From Asterella californica (Eukaryota; Streptophyta; Marchantiopsida; Marchantiales; Aytoniaceae): a stretch of DNA of 64,000 nt. The notes under the pieces were generated by a model. It searched no databases. It was not told where the DNA came from and saw only the letters and a list, made by a program, of their open reading frames with translations. The position numbers were made by a program, and so were the translations under genes. Below, in pieces: positions 11,151 to 24,034 of the stretch (position 1 is its first letter; each line of letters starts with the position of its first letter). The stretch spans positions 6,634,001 to 6,698,000 of the forward strand of contig JAYKYS010000010.1 of the NCBI GenBank assembly GCA_036924285.1, read 5' to 3'.

Positions 11151-14100
11151 AAAATAATTGTGATTTTATAGCTACTGAAGGGAAAAATTAGTTTACCTGC
11201 AATCAAGAATTGATATTAAAAATAATTTTTTGATATCAGTAAAAATCAGAAATAGATATCGAACTCGATAATTATATTTGATATCGTTATCAAAGTCGAT
11301 AACTATAACTTGGATAGTTATAGAGATTTGATAACTATAATTTGAATAATTATAGAAGTCGATATTTATATTTTAATATCAATAAAAAAACTCTGATATG
11401 AAGAAAAAAATTTGATATCAGTTGTTGATTACTGATAGCGTTCACATTCCCCGAATGAAGTAGAGATAGAATCTGATGGATAATCCTCCAAATCCATCTT
11501 TAGATTTTATTAGGATAAAAGAAAATAAAACAAACAAGACAAACAAGTGAGATAAATGTATAATATTGGAATAATAAAATAGTTAAATATTATAATTTAA
11601 TATTAAATAATAATATAGTTGACTAGAATAAATCTTCAAAAAATATCAAACATGTTTTGATAATAAAGACTATAGAGCATATAAAGATTAGATTGAAGTT
11701 CGGTTCTATATGGTTATTGAGCTTGTATGGTGAACCCTCAAATGGGGTTTTTTACTGGTAAGGAAACATGCATTGCAACTGTAGTTGAGGACTTTAACCA
11801 TAACAACTTTGTTACAATTGACATCTAGAATGGTTTACATTCGCAATGTGATATCATGTTATTGACAGAACATGATGTAGACTATAGCCACTGAGTTATT
11901 TGTCGTGGAAGTGAGTCTTACACCAAAAAATGTGCTCCATCCAGTCTCCTCGCTATGAAATGTGAGTTAATATCAGATTTAACGTAAAACCTTGATGTAT
12001 AATTATGTTTATAATGGTAGAGTGACAAGAAAAAAGAACTTGTGGAAATAAGGTAACCTTAAGTTTATACAATGAATGACAACGTTTGATGTGATGAAAA
12101 TGTGAAGAAATAACACTTATGCACTAGATCAATTCAAAAACTTATCACCATCTAATTGCCTATGTCTCTTATGACTTTCGCTCATGCTTCTTTGTTTGTT
12201 CTTTCGCTCACTTGTGGGTCTACAAATACATAGTTTCAATGTTCTACATGAGTTATCTACCACACGAAATTATATCTATGCTTCCTTTCCTTTGCATGAG
12301 GTTGATTTGTCTTTGAAGCAAAGTTCCTGTCAAATGATTAGACATTTATGGCATTTTTATGTCACAAATGAAGATTCAGAGAGGTCAACATTAAAAATTT
12401 ATTGACATTGAACTTTTTAGCATTCTATGTCTACAAGATGAATTGGAACTCAATGTTTAGAATTATTTATCCAACGGTTCTCATACATGATAAAGACTAA
12501 CCATCTATGATCAAATGTGAGCTAATAATGTTTGCAATTTGTATATTACAATACTTCAAAAGCATCTCGAGATAAACCTACTAGCTCCATATGTTAATTC
12601 TTTGCATATGAATCTTAATGAAGTTTTTATATATAATTGATCTTTTGTTCATGGTTCAATTATAGGATTCCATCACTGTACACGTGTCATGGTGTGAGAA
12701 CCAAGAAAAAGTTTATCTTTTCAGATTTATCTTTGTATAACGTGAGTCAATTTACTTGTTAGACAAACTCCAACCATAATTTATATAATCGATTGAAAAA
12801 TGCAATGAAACATTATGTTACAAGCTCTTTACTTGGTACGCATTGTATCTGAGTCACAGATTTCATTCTTTACAGAAGCTTGAGCTCTACGCTTGGACTA
12901 CTGATTGTAATAGACACATACACAAATAATATCAAAATAATCAAGCATCGTAAAATCACACTCTGTATATAGATCAAGAAAGAACACTATATATCTTGCA
13001 GCTCTGGAGCATGAACTTGAGTTGGATCATTAGTTCTTCTGAGTCACACAAGATAAACAACTTTCATATCTAAGACAACAGAGGCTGAAGAGGAAGACTA
13101 ACATGTATTCGAAACTCTCTTATATATGCATGCAAACGCATTGCATATTTTAGTTTTCCTTTGCATTGTCAATCTTTCTTTGTCTTATATATGCATTTTG
13201 GTTAAGAATACTCCATAAACATCATTTTCTCCAAATAGTCTTAACTGTAACTGAACTGAAAAATAAATCACAATCACTGTCTCCCATAAATGACCCTTCA
13301 GGAGAAATAATAATCAATGACAAATGACACAAGTGACCTTACTTCACATTGGAAATCCATTCTAGGAATCAAACAATGAGGATGAGAGATTCTCAATGAT
13401 TGGATCGACTAGGTCCGTCTTGGATAAGATGGGTGGATCGGGTTGAACCAAAAAAATCTTCATGGAACGTTCACTAGGGGTGTTATTCTAAAATATATTT
13501 AAAAGATTCTCTATATAGACAAATCAAGTCCGGATCACAATGTCTTGTCTTTTGAACCTCAGATGCATGTGCATGCAATAAATCTTGTAGAAAACACTAA
13601 TCACCACTCAAACATATTTATTAGTTTTCTTGTGAGTTACCTGAGTCATTTTCAAACTACATTCATCTTTTTTCTTTATGCATGGTAACTTGGTATAAAA
13701 TCAAAGATATGTCGTAGATGTTTAAATTGAATTGATACACATGTGACCCAAAACATAAAGAACATAGAAGCTCAAGCATTAGGTTCAATTCTCATCGTCA
13801 ATGCTAAGAGTTTCTAGTCGTCAGTCGATACTCATACATATCGAACAAATCTCGAGCAACATTTGATTCTGAGTTCTAGTAATGAAGATGAATCTAACCA
13901 AAAGAGTAGTCTATCAGATTATAGTCTAGTTTAGATTCTAATGACTTAAAAACTTATGACAAAGAAGATTTGTTGGAGTTGTATATGACAATTTCAACGA
14001 GTAGATCTACATATAAAAACCTTATAGAATAAAAACACGCACTTTCCATGAAATGTTCTTTTTGTCTTCTCAATCTCAGTTTTTGATGAGTTGTGAGGAT

Positions 14101-17100
14101 GGATAGAAATATATTCACATATCTCGTGTCTAAGATAGTGGATCACTCGACTATGTAGTCAAGGATTCAAGTAGCAAGCATTTGTGTTCGTTCAACTCGT
14201 TGTCACTCTAAACCCTTCAGCCAATTTATCAAATCCCAAATCTCACAACATCAATGGAAAGTATCCAAAAAATGGATACTAACAATATCCTCTATAATCT
14301 CAACGGATCTCCTTACACAAACTTATGATCAGTAAAAAAAGTTCTATAGAAAATCCTCTCCTTATGGAAATCTGTGCTAAATCTTTCACATATTTGCCGA
14401 CATGACTTAAAACACGCTCTTAACTTCAGCACAATGTAGTTCTCTCACTGTTCAACCAAATAATCTCATTTTTGTATCAATGAAAAGCCTTCTGAAAGAT
14501 CTGTTCAATGGTATCAAAAGCTCATTCAATTGATATATGTAGTCTGAGACACGACTATTCAAAGCTCGTTGATTATCTCCAAAAGTAAAATTGTGCGAGC
14601 TTGGAGGCATGAGCTCAGATTATTATAATTTTCTTTCATCCATCTCTATTGCTGCCATTGTCAACATTGAAGCCATGGTAAAAAGCGTGATGGATCGTTA
14701 CGAATCAAAAGACTCGATCCGTAACATCACATCGATCTTTGTCATCGTCCGCACTACACCATACTACACGAGGAGAATGACAATTTAATCCACAATAGTA
14801 TGTACGGCACTACACGAGGAGAATGATAAAGAATGTTCTTTTTCTTTGTTCCGCTATACTTTCTATCAAATTCTTATTATCCAATTCTATCTTCATATAT
14901 TTTAGTAACTAATTGTCACGTCAGATTATACTTCAAGAAATGAATTCCTCCTCCAACTTTCTTGAGCTCTGTCTTATTCACTTTCTCAAAATCTCCATCC
15001 AGCTATGCAAATGCATAGCAAAAATGAGCTCTATTTTTATATTTGCAAGGTTGCCTTGGTCTGGTACACGCATCACACCTCAACCTCACCAAATGTCACA
15101 CATGCGTCATATCACCTATCACCACATGCACTTCGTCATCTTAGTCCAAAATCCACATCATTCTTTTGCTGTCACATTCGTCTTAATCCACCTCTACCTA
15201 GAAATGTAGTGTCCAAGCTTATTGATGGATAAAAAAAAATATTCTCGTTAAGGATATGCAAAATAGAGCAATGTGTATAGATCAGATCTACTAACTTTCT
15301 GAACCTGCTCATTTCTTAGACATTTCTCTCGTACAACTTCTCTGAGTTTGTACCAGCAGTACCCAGACGAAGACTCTTAAACATTCTCTCCATATTTAGA
15401 GTATGGATAATCCCTGACTTTGTTATTAATTTTTCATTGTTAGGATTGGTGGTCTGGGTTATCCAGATTTTTTCTGTTGTCTAAAACCATCTTGATGATT
15501 TTCGTGTCGATGGACACACTTTTACTTTTTATGTTTAAGGTCGACCAAAGCGCTCTCGGACGGTCTTCCTCTTTAGATTTTTTGGAGGTTTTGGAGTGTT
15601 TCTGGAGTAGCTCTTGTAAATGAGCATGAAATAGACAAAAAATGAATATTTTTAGTTTAGCACACTGGTCAACGATGGAGTGAAGTTTGAAACTTAAAAT
15701 CTATCACCATGTATTTCCTCTCCTGTCAGTGCAGTCTGTACCCAGTGGAGGTTTGAACTTAAGATAAGTTCTACCGAGAGAACAACTTGCTACCCATTTC
15801 GTTCTAGAGGATCAAGTGTGATCTCATTTTCTGACCATCTGCTTGTCCTTTCTGATTTCGTCCCAGCATGAGGATTGCTATTCTCTCAGTTCCTTGGAGA
15901 GCATTTTCTCCAGCAGATTTTTTTGCATTGTCAAGAATCCGATTGATCCATGAAACTATTTGCCATGAGTCTTGAAACTCTACAAGCTTCCATCAGAAAC
16001 AAGACTTCGAAATAAACTATCTTAAAATAGTATTTTTAGAACTTATTATTCTTTATTTGAATGTAATACCGCTCCATAGACAACTCATATAATCTAATTA
16101 AAATATAATTAAAAAAATTAAATTAAAAATATTAAGATGAATCATTTATGAAGTGGAACTATGAATAGAATATCTGTTTTGATTTTGGAAAATTTTATTG
16201 GATCATGTTCATGAAGATATATATATTGTATGTTATATTATTTGAATAAATTAACTTAGATATTATTTTTGTTGGAAGGCAGTAGTTTATGCACCACGAA
16301 GAAAAACTTTGTCTAGACTTCTACCATGTCCCATCAACATAATATCAAGAAAATATGGTGTTACGTTGACAATGCTGTACATGTGACATTCATTGACTGC
16401 AAGACTTTATCTTTATTATAATAAAAAATATTTGTCAACTATACATTCATGAAGAGATTAGATGACATGACAAGATTTACATGCAAAGACTAATATAACT
16501 TGCCATGATGTCTGAAAGAGACAAGCATGATTTAATAAGTCTTATCAAACATGACAAGATCACACAAACGTGTCGTGAATGGATGTGAATCAACCTTGAT
16601 AAGATGATCATAATGTGGTTAGACTATGCAACCATGGTCTGATATTTGTTAAAGTCTTTGCTTGTCATGAATGATTGTTTACAAGATCAGGTTCTACTAT
16701 GTTAGTTTAGAATCCAGGTTACAAACATATCAACACCTCGCGAGTGTTACGTTAACTGTGATCTGTAAGTTTGTTAATGATGATCTATAACTTTGTAATG
16801 GTCCCTTCGAGAAACACTTATGGTGCAGCGGTATGTTTTTGGTTAGATCTTGAATCAAAGAAAGAACAAATGATATGACACATTTTTTGTTATAAGGATG
16901 ATCAATGTCTTGAGTCTTTAGCAAGCGAACAGAACACATCAGATCGAGAGACTGAACGGTCATAAATTCTCCTATATATCTTAGTGGTTATTTGCAGGTA
17001 GTCCATTTTTTATACAAAGACAAAACATACTTACAAATTCTTTATTCTCTTGAGGATTGTACAAATATAGACCTTCTATTCCTCCGTAGTGCAACAAAAT

Positions 17101-17743
17101 CTTTATGCATTATGCTAACAAGAGACATCAACATGGACAACCAAACTTGATCGATAAGTTCTCTTCTGCTTATATCTCATGGAATTACCTTCTTGCCATA
17201 TCACTTGTGTATCCCAATGAGATAAACCAACTCTAACTGATTATGCTTTTGAGAAATACTCTAATCTAGTATGTTTAAGGGTGACATGATCTTTTCTATG
17301 AAACATCCAGTATAATTCGTAGCTTTACATTTAAAACCTTACTCGTGTAAGATCTCATAGGTAATATCTATACAAGATGGGATTACATGAGAACCAAAAT
17401 CATCACTTGTTCAAGTGAACACCTTTTGTCGTTACATTAATACATGTATTTCTTCAGAGCTTAACTTTCAAAATTCTATGCGATAATGTTGACTTGAGGG
17501 TTGGTAGGACATGCATGAAGGTCCCTCTTGATAAAGGATCGAAGTGCAAAAGCTAGAACAACACGTCCTCCTCGCAAGATGTCTTCGAATAACACAAGAA
17601 AATTCAAAAATCTTGAGTGAGAGAGCGGTTTGAGAGTTTATGGTGGTCCTTCAAATCGGCTCTAATCTTCGGAGTTTGTGTCCTACTGGGATTAAGAAAA
17701 GCATCACGCATTTTTCTATGCACAGTATGAAATTTTTCTATGG

Positions 17744-17930
17744 TGAACTCTTTATACCAGATATGTACTTAACTTCATCCTTAATCTGTTTATCGAACAT
17801 GATCCTACCTCTCTTAAGACAAATTTTTTTGACTGCACTCTTTACACCCAAAATTTACTTAATCTCAATTTTAATACATTTGTCAAATGAGATCCTATTT
17901 CGCTTAAGATTCTTTACTTGACCGCACCCT
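17744..17930. repeat. 91-bp diverged tandem duplication
   Basis: Copies begin (GA/GC)ACTCTTTA at 17744 and 17835 and share the sequence ATCCTA..TCGCTTAAGA-type words at equal spacing. Divergence is substantial, so the duplication is old. It lies in the AT-rich block. Confidence 0.6.
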
Positions 17931-19228
17931 TGACTCACAGCAGGTTCAATCGATCAAAATGTCATATCATCTGAATATGACACATTTGCACACAAAAATT
18001 AGTACAATAGATAATCATTTCGAGCTCTTACTTGTCTACATTGTATTGAACCCACTGTGTCATTAAGGAGTAAATCAAGTAAAGCAATTTTAAGTGGAGT
18101 GTCTCCACATGGTACTGAACTTGCTATCGCTAATAACGGGTACGATCAAGTATGGATATCTTAAAAAGAGTTGGATGAAGTTCAACAAATGTATGAAAAA
18201 TGCGGTCAATTAAATACCTACTCTACACCCTTGCCGGCTCAGAGTTCATGTGTAAGACTTTCACATATGTACGTCTATAATCCGCTCTAGCAGCTGTACC
18301 CTCACGCTTGTTTCTTTCAGATCATTCTGTTTTTATCGTACCCTTGTTTATTTATTTATGTTTAATTTATTATGTGACGTTTCCGTCTAGAAGAGTTATA
18401 TATAAACTAATATTTAAATAGAAAATAATTACTATATAACTATATTCTTATTAAATACTCTGGCACTTATAATTTCGACATCACATGAGTTACAAGTTTC
18501 TGCAGCACATCAGTCTACGTTCGTTACGAGTTATGTTTGGAACTCTCCCCAACTTGGTATGGAATTTCTACATAAACACTTGGATCTTTTCAGGAAACAG
18601 AACTCGAACAAAAGTTCCGCACAAGGCAATTGGGGATGCTTATTATGCAACATGCTCGCAAGCAGCACGGAGCTCAAATTGACACGTGAAAGCACTGACC
18701 TCCTTCCGCCTCAGAGTCTTCCATGAAAACAAACGAAGCACCATGGCGTATAAGCGAGGAAACCCACGGGAAGGAAAGAACTGCGGAAACTACACGATAA
18801 CTAGTGCAAGAACAACATAAACAAGAGAAAAAATAGGAAAAGCTACGTAGTCGCTACTGTAATGGACAACTTTAGCGACTAGCGTAAGAACGACAGACGT
18901 CTCGCGTAGTAACATCCAAATTACTTTAAACCCTAGAATGCAACCGAGGGTAAACATGGTTTGAACTGGCCTCAGTTCAGTGTGCGAGAAGCTTCAGATC
19001 TTACACTGAATATTTGTAGGCCTCTCGTTCCTACTAGGATTAATATGATAAACGTCTAATGCGTGTCTAAGCTAAAATGAAAATTCTCTAACGTCTAGAA
19101 GAAAAACGGCCGTAGTTTTGGCAAAAGAAAATTTTGTCTGTATTCGTGTATCGCATGGGTGGTGTTTTTTAATCATTATAAATTTTTAGTTTTCTAATTT
19201 TCTAATGGTTATAATAAATTTGCTAAAT

Positions 19229-19370
19229 CCTCAACTTACTTACAGTTGAAACTCAAGACCAATTTGAAAAAAAGTAAATTATCTAAATTTTCAATTTTCA
19301 ATAATTTTCTAAATTTTCTAATTCCTGGACTTACTTACAGTTGAAACTCACGTCCAATTTGAAAAATAAA
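19229..19370. repeat. 95-bp repeat with ACTTACTTACAGTTGAAACT
   Basis: The 20-base word ACTTACTTACAGTTGAAACT occurs at 19234 and 19329, each followed by CCAATTTGAAAAA. The intervening sequence is TTTTCTAA-rich. It belongs to a cluster of short tandem repeats that extends to 20.46 kb. Confidence 0.75.
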
Positions 19371-19705
19371 TAAATTAAAGGGCGTCAAATTAAAAACCTT
19401 TCATTATACATTTTTGCCCATGGGGTCCTTACGATTTCAGCCAGACAAGCGCGGTAGCTCTCACAAGAAACGCTCGCAAATATTTAATTACTCGTTTCTA
19501 ACTCATTTCACCTGCGAGTGATGAAAATAAAAAGTAAAAAATTTATATTATAAATGATAGATATCAAACACAAAACCAATTAACGAAAGTTATATTCTGT
19601 ATAGTGAAAAGCTTACATATTTCTGTATCACGGTCTTCAAAAAGATTATCTAATCATATTTTTGAGTTTTTCTCTTGCATCGCCTGTAAAAAAAAAAATT
19701 CATTT

Positions 19706-19743
19706 TTAACTTTGACACCCACTATTAGAGGTGTCAAAGTTAA
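19706..19743. repeat. 14-bp perfect hairpin TTAACTTTGACACC
   Basis: TTAACTTTGACACC (19706-19719) and its exact reverse complement (19730-19743) enclose a 10-base loop. One arm recurs without its partner near 20455 (TTTGACACCCCCTATTAGAG). It may be the remaining end of a small transposon. Confidence 0.8.
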
Positions 19744-19771
19744 TAACCTTCTCGAATATTTTAGAAACTTT

Positions 19772-20110
19772 CTGAAATATTCAAGAACCACAGGAGTGAA
19801 TTACGAATTCGATCAGACTGCGAACAGTGTTTTTCATATGGAGGTCAAAGACTGCGACGAGTGTTTTTCATAAAGACACCTCCTGAAATATTCAAGAACC
19901 ACAGGAGTGAGTTACGAATTCGACCAGACTGCGAACAGTGTTTTTCATATGGAGGTCAAAGACTGCGACGAGTGTTTTTCATAAAGACACCTCCTGAAAT
20001 ATTCAAGAACCACAGGAGTGAGTTACGAATTCGACCAGACTGCGAACAGTGTTTTTCATAGGGAGGTCGAAGACTGCGACGAGTGTTTTTCATAAAGACA
20101 CTTCCTGAAG
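19772..20110. repeat. 111-bp tandem repeat, three copies
   Basis: Units starting CTGAAATATTCAAGAACCAC begin at 19772, 19883 and 19994, and a broken fourth begins at 20105. Copies are nearly identical, so the array is young. The period is a multiple of three, which leaves small repeated reading frames that look incidental. There are no variable spacers of CRISPR type. Confidence 0.9.
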
Positions 20111-20154
20111 TACCCACATGAAAACACCGCGAGCTTGCTCTACAATGGATTCTC

Positions 20155-20460
20155 TACGAACGAAAAAATGATCGAAATTTTACAAAAAACTAATCAATGA
20201 TAAAATCTCAGTCACAAGCACGATCCAAAATGAGTCACGGTTATATACAATTTTACAGCCAGTTACCTCTGCCGTTAAAAAGTCTTTCCTCTGAACTTTA
20301 GATTCTCTAAAAACGAAAAAATTATCAAAATTTTACGAATAAATAATCAATGATAAAATCTCAGTCACAAGCACGATCCACAGCGAGTCGCCGTTACATA
20401 CAATTTTACAGCAAGTTACCTCTGCCGTTAAAGAATCTTTCCTCTGACTTTGACACCCCC
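20155..20460. repeat. 153-bp direct duplication
   Basis: The segment around TAATCAATGATAAAATCTCA occurs at 20191 and 20344. Homology extends through CAGTTACCTCTGCCGTTAAA to the CCTCTGA(A)CTTT at each end. It adjoins the 111-bp array and probably belongs to the same repeat cluster. Confidence 0.8.
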
Positions 20461-21034
20461 TATTAGAGCCGAAGAAGGACGAAGGTAAATTAGAATTAGA
20501 GACGTCCGCGGCCGTTTCCTGCGGGTGCCTCCGAAGGTAGCCGCAGGAGACGGCTGCAAAATCTTGCAAGTTCCGTGGCCTATTGGCCGCAGCCGTAACA
20601 CTCCCGGAAATGAATATTTCCCAAAGTTCCAGCTTTGGCACGCCCTAATGTCATTATTCCCACCATGGCTTAAACTATTTGAAGTCGGGTAGCTGTACAA
20701 GACACGGGCGCAAGCACAATCTTGCGCAAGACTGGATTTGTTCAACCTCCACGGGTTGCTTCAAAAATTGCTTTATTAGGTGCGTTACAATGATACAAAG
20801 TCAAGTGAAGGTAAGAAGTGACGGAGCGCAAAGCAAAAAGCAACAGCAATGCTCTAAAATATGCACAGCTATTGCAACGGGGTTGACACGTTTGAAAAGA
20901 CTTCTATACAACTCAAACAGTGTGCGAACCCAGAATCTTCCATGCTTTTAAGTTCACCAACGACTCGAATTTCTTCGGGGGCCCGCAAAATCGCAAGCTA
21001 CAGACACCCGACGCAGTCTCCATCCTCGTGTTAT

Positions 21035-24034
21035 TTAAACTTCCAACCTTTGTATTATGCTGGCTCGATCAAATCTGAAGTTGCGGAAACTCGTTCCCGG
21101 AAGCTCCCCCGAGTGCACCATTTGCATTATGTCACTAGCGGACGACGACGACGACTGCAAGGTAGCTGTGGGAGGGACCAATATCCCCACCGTACTCGAA
21201 CTACTTGAAACAACATTGGGTTTCACCTTCCAAACCGTGGTGCCTGAAGAGAAAAACCAGGAAACCGTCATTTCCTACTTTGTTCATCAAGTCTGGTGGT
21301 TAATACCCTAAGAAAAACTAGTCCGTACCAGTTACTGTTGTTTTTCCCTACCATAGAGTTGCTTTCGCCTACTAAAGATCTTGATTCCGTTAAACTGAAG
21401 CTATATAACAAACTGTTATCTCGAGTTACACATACATCTTGTGTTCGTGAAAATCAGAAAACGAGATTATCCAGTTAATCTACATGTTACCTAGCACCGC
21501 TCGAACTGAAAGCAATTGTGTTTAGTGTTGTGGTCTTGTAATGTTACTCCATAGATCAAAGCACGGATGAGGGCGTCCCTAACCGGGACCAACAGAATTG
21601 AATAACATAGACGATATTCCAAGGAAACGTGCACTGGATTAACTACACACCACATGAATATCACGTGTCCTCTATGCTTCAGTGACTTAGAGCTGTCCAT
21701 GTAACTGCAAGTCATCGAAGCATAGAGGACACGTGGTACACGATGGGGTAGCACTTAAACCAAGTAATCGAATCCAAAGAAGTAACAAAAAACAACTTGG
21801 CATGAAACAGGCATGGAAAGGATGTATAATATCTATTCGTCATCCTTTACATGCACTCAGCTCAGTTCCCGGTACCTCTCCGTTGATAAAAGGCAGGTTA
21901 CCTCTCATTAACGAATCTCCCTTCAAGGACGCAGGAGGCCAGTGTTCAGATATCCAGTTTTTAAGGGGCCTGTGCAACCAGAAGCTCATGTCAATACCTA
22001 GGAAGGTCTACGTGTTCGTTGAAATCCTCCCGGATCATATGTCAAACATCATAATTAATCCATCCTCAAGTTCAATTCTCTATCATTTAGATTATGACCT
22101 AGTTTGGATCATTCATTTTACTGGCTACTGATAGGCTATCCATATTACGATAGCCTATCATCAACCTTGATCCTTACTTCATTTGGATCACTGTATATGC
22201 CTGATCATATACACCTGCCATTGACAAGGTTTTCTGAGGTGCGACCCGCACCTGTTATGTTAATTGCACAATAGAGTCTTATATAAAAACCAACGTTCGA
22301 AATAAACGCAAAGGCAAAAACTACAGCGCAAGAAGCTCACCCGACAAATGGCCACACCATAAAATACTTCATTCCTGTAGGTCCCCGATTATGAGATGAT
22401 GTTTCGTTGCTGGCTACAGGAAGCTCATCGACTCTGTGCCATGCTATTTCCTGCGGGACGAAGAATGGAAATTACTGTGAAGTGGAAGTAAGCACAGAAG
22501 CTTACGACCAGACCAAGTGCCTTCCTTTGTGAAACAACGTCTACGTATGTAGCACAGGCTACCACGGTCCTCACTCTCATTCTTGAGTTTAAGGGTGATC
22601 TTTCCTACGTTCATGCACCGAATCCGTGTACAACGGCGAAAGGCACATCGAGACTTACACTTATTTCCTTCTTCGTTTGAGGTGCAAACTGTGTGTCTTC
22701 CTTTACTCCCGCTATAATGTACAGCCGCATCCTCTGTTGACCTATTACAACTTCTAAATACTCTTCCACTTGTATTCTCTCTGTTACGTCAAATCCCGTC
22801 TCCTCCCAAACCTGTACCAGACAAAGGAATATAACTCTTCACTTCACTTTCCAAAGTTAATTCAGTTCTAGAGAAACTGATAACGAATAAATTAAAAATC
22901 ACCTCACCCAGAACTCCTGACTTGCCGAATGCCTGAAACGAACACAATCATGCACTTGAGGTACACACCTCTCTAACTGCACATTTGTGATCCTCTTCAT
23001 CTTTATTCTTCTTGCCTCTAGGAAAACTCCAGCTTGCTCCAGGTTTCCAGCCTTTCACGAGCAAACACTGCCAGAAGGATACTCAGTTCCGCTAAGAAAA
23101 TCGTAACTTGCAGATGTGCATCGAAAATGAAGAAATTATACAATCCACGAACATACGGACTGAGCCCTGTTATCTGTCCGAACCTTCAAAGCTAAAATAG
23201 CATGGAACTACTAAGCGATGATATAAAGAAATCTACAGGAGACCGTGCTGCAACACACCCGCTCGTAGGACTCATCCAAGATAATGGCACCGGTAACCGG
23301 CACACGAATCTTGTAGGTTGTGAAGTCCTTGTAAATATCATCGATCTGTGAGATGTATGGCCGCAGTGCGACACAACTTTGAAACACTGTCCTGAGTCAA
23401 GGTCGGAGCCGCGAAAAGTGTGATGACAAGACAAACGCGAACAATGTGACTTAAAACCAGTCACAGAACAATTAAGTCATATTCAGTTTGATTGCTTCGT
23501 CACAGCGACGACCGTTACCAGCAACTTGTCAGTGAAGCCTAATGAAGGCCGCTCACTGTACTTTAACCCAGCAGAAGCGAAATGAGGATACTTAAAGAAG
23601 TGAACTCCCGAAGAGTCAAAGACTTTAGAGTAACATTTTGCTCCATCGTGTTGTCCTCATAGAACCAATGTGCTTGCTCCACGAGAAACAAAATCCTTTC
23701 AAAAGACTGAAGCTCCTCTTCAGGGGCATTTAAAACAAAGCGACTGCACATGAGAGCGCCACACGAGAAGCGTTAGTCTAAAGGCCTTACTTGCGGCAAC
23801 TCAACGCTCCCAATAATCAACAGAGCTATAACACCCGTCATAACTGCCAGGCGCTCATCCGCTCCAGCACCGGTTGAAACTAGGATGATTCTACTTTAGA
23901 GAGGTGACTACTATGGAGCTGCCCGCTCCCAGAACAGCTTTGAGCAGAATCAACACGACACATTACCTGCACAAATCATCAAGAAGCTCTTGGGACGGTA
24001 AAGTGGATCGCTGCGCTCGCGTGTTGCCGGACAT
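21035..24034 (-). CDS. DCP2: mRNA-decapping enzyme DCP2
   Basis: DCP2 removes the m7G cap from mRNA in cytoplasmic P-bodies with its activator DCP1. I infer minus-strand exons 24034-23967, 23743-23592, 23386-23259, 23067-22969, 22811-22659, 22450-22341, 21969-21902 and 21243-21035. All are GT-AG and in phase (987 bases, 328 residues); the Arabidopsis protein is slightly longer. The start ATG at 24034 gives MSGNTRAQRS, then LLDDLCSRFVLNAPEEE and HWFYEDN of the N-terminal regulatory domain. The Nudix box spans residues 134-156: G134, E140, R148-E149 and catalytic E152-E153 within REVWEETGF. Box-B-like sequence (EIAWHRVDELP) and the C-terminal SFRNFRFD motif (about 311-318) are present. Everything needed for activity looks intact. 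Exons are 68-209 bases and introns mostly 100-660 bases. Confidence 0.95.
21662..21735 (-). ncRNA. Candidate foldback RNA in the last DCP2 intron
   Basis: Arms CACGTGTCCTCTATGCTTC (21662-21680) and its exact 19-base reverse complement (21717-21735) lie in DCP2 intron 21244-21901. Pairing continues inward for about 14 more positions with mismatches and a G-U pair, giving a stem near 33 bp and a loop of roughly 8-10 bases. The size suits a small-RNA precursor. It could equally be a small inverted-repeat transposon. Transcription with DCP2 is expected; processing is not shown. Confidence 0.45.
22130..22159. repeat. 11-bp perfect hairpin in a DCP2 intron
   Basis: GATAGGCTATC (22130-22140) pairs perfectly with GATAGCCTATC (22149-22159) around an 8-base loop. 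It lies in intron 21970-22340. A second, smaller hairpin (GTATATG/CATATAC) lies about 35 bases further on. Confidence 0.75.

Larger units (their letters stand above)
10800..19190. other. AT-rich non-coding block
   Basis: About 8.4 kb is visibly richer in A and T than the flanking gene-bearing DNA and holds only short, unrecognisable open frames. GATATC and TATAGTTATC-type words recur at 11.2-11.4 kb. The composition changes sharply near 10.8 kb and again near 18.6-19.2 kb. It is probably a deeply decayed transposon accumulation; I found no organelle gene in it except a degenerate tRNA-like stretch. Confidence 0.6.

Noticed and set aside
10800..19190. AT-rich island as plastid DNA
   Set aside because: The base composition is suggestive, but no plastid gene or conserved operon order could be read; left as an open repeat-rich block.
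19772..20110. CRISPR-like direct repeats
   Set aside because: Units are 111 bp and contiguous with no variable spacers, and the window is eukaryotic.
21035..21311. Plus-strand frame at 21057-21311 with a CTIC-type cysteine pair
   Set aside because: It is antisense to the last DCP2 exon, which has clear homology to the DCP2 C-terminus.
22895..22935. Apparent DCP2 exon reading AFGKSGVLG after the Nudix RE
   Set aside because: It would replace the catalytic EE pair with GK. A better acceptor at 22812-22814 restores REVWEETGF in phase.
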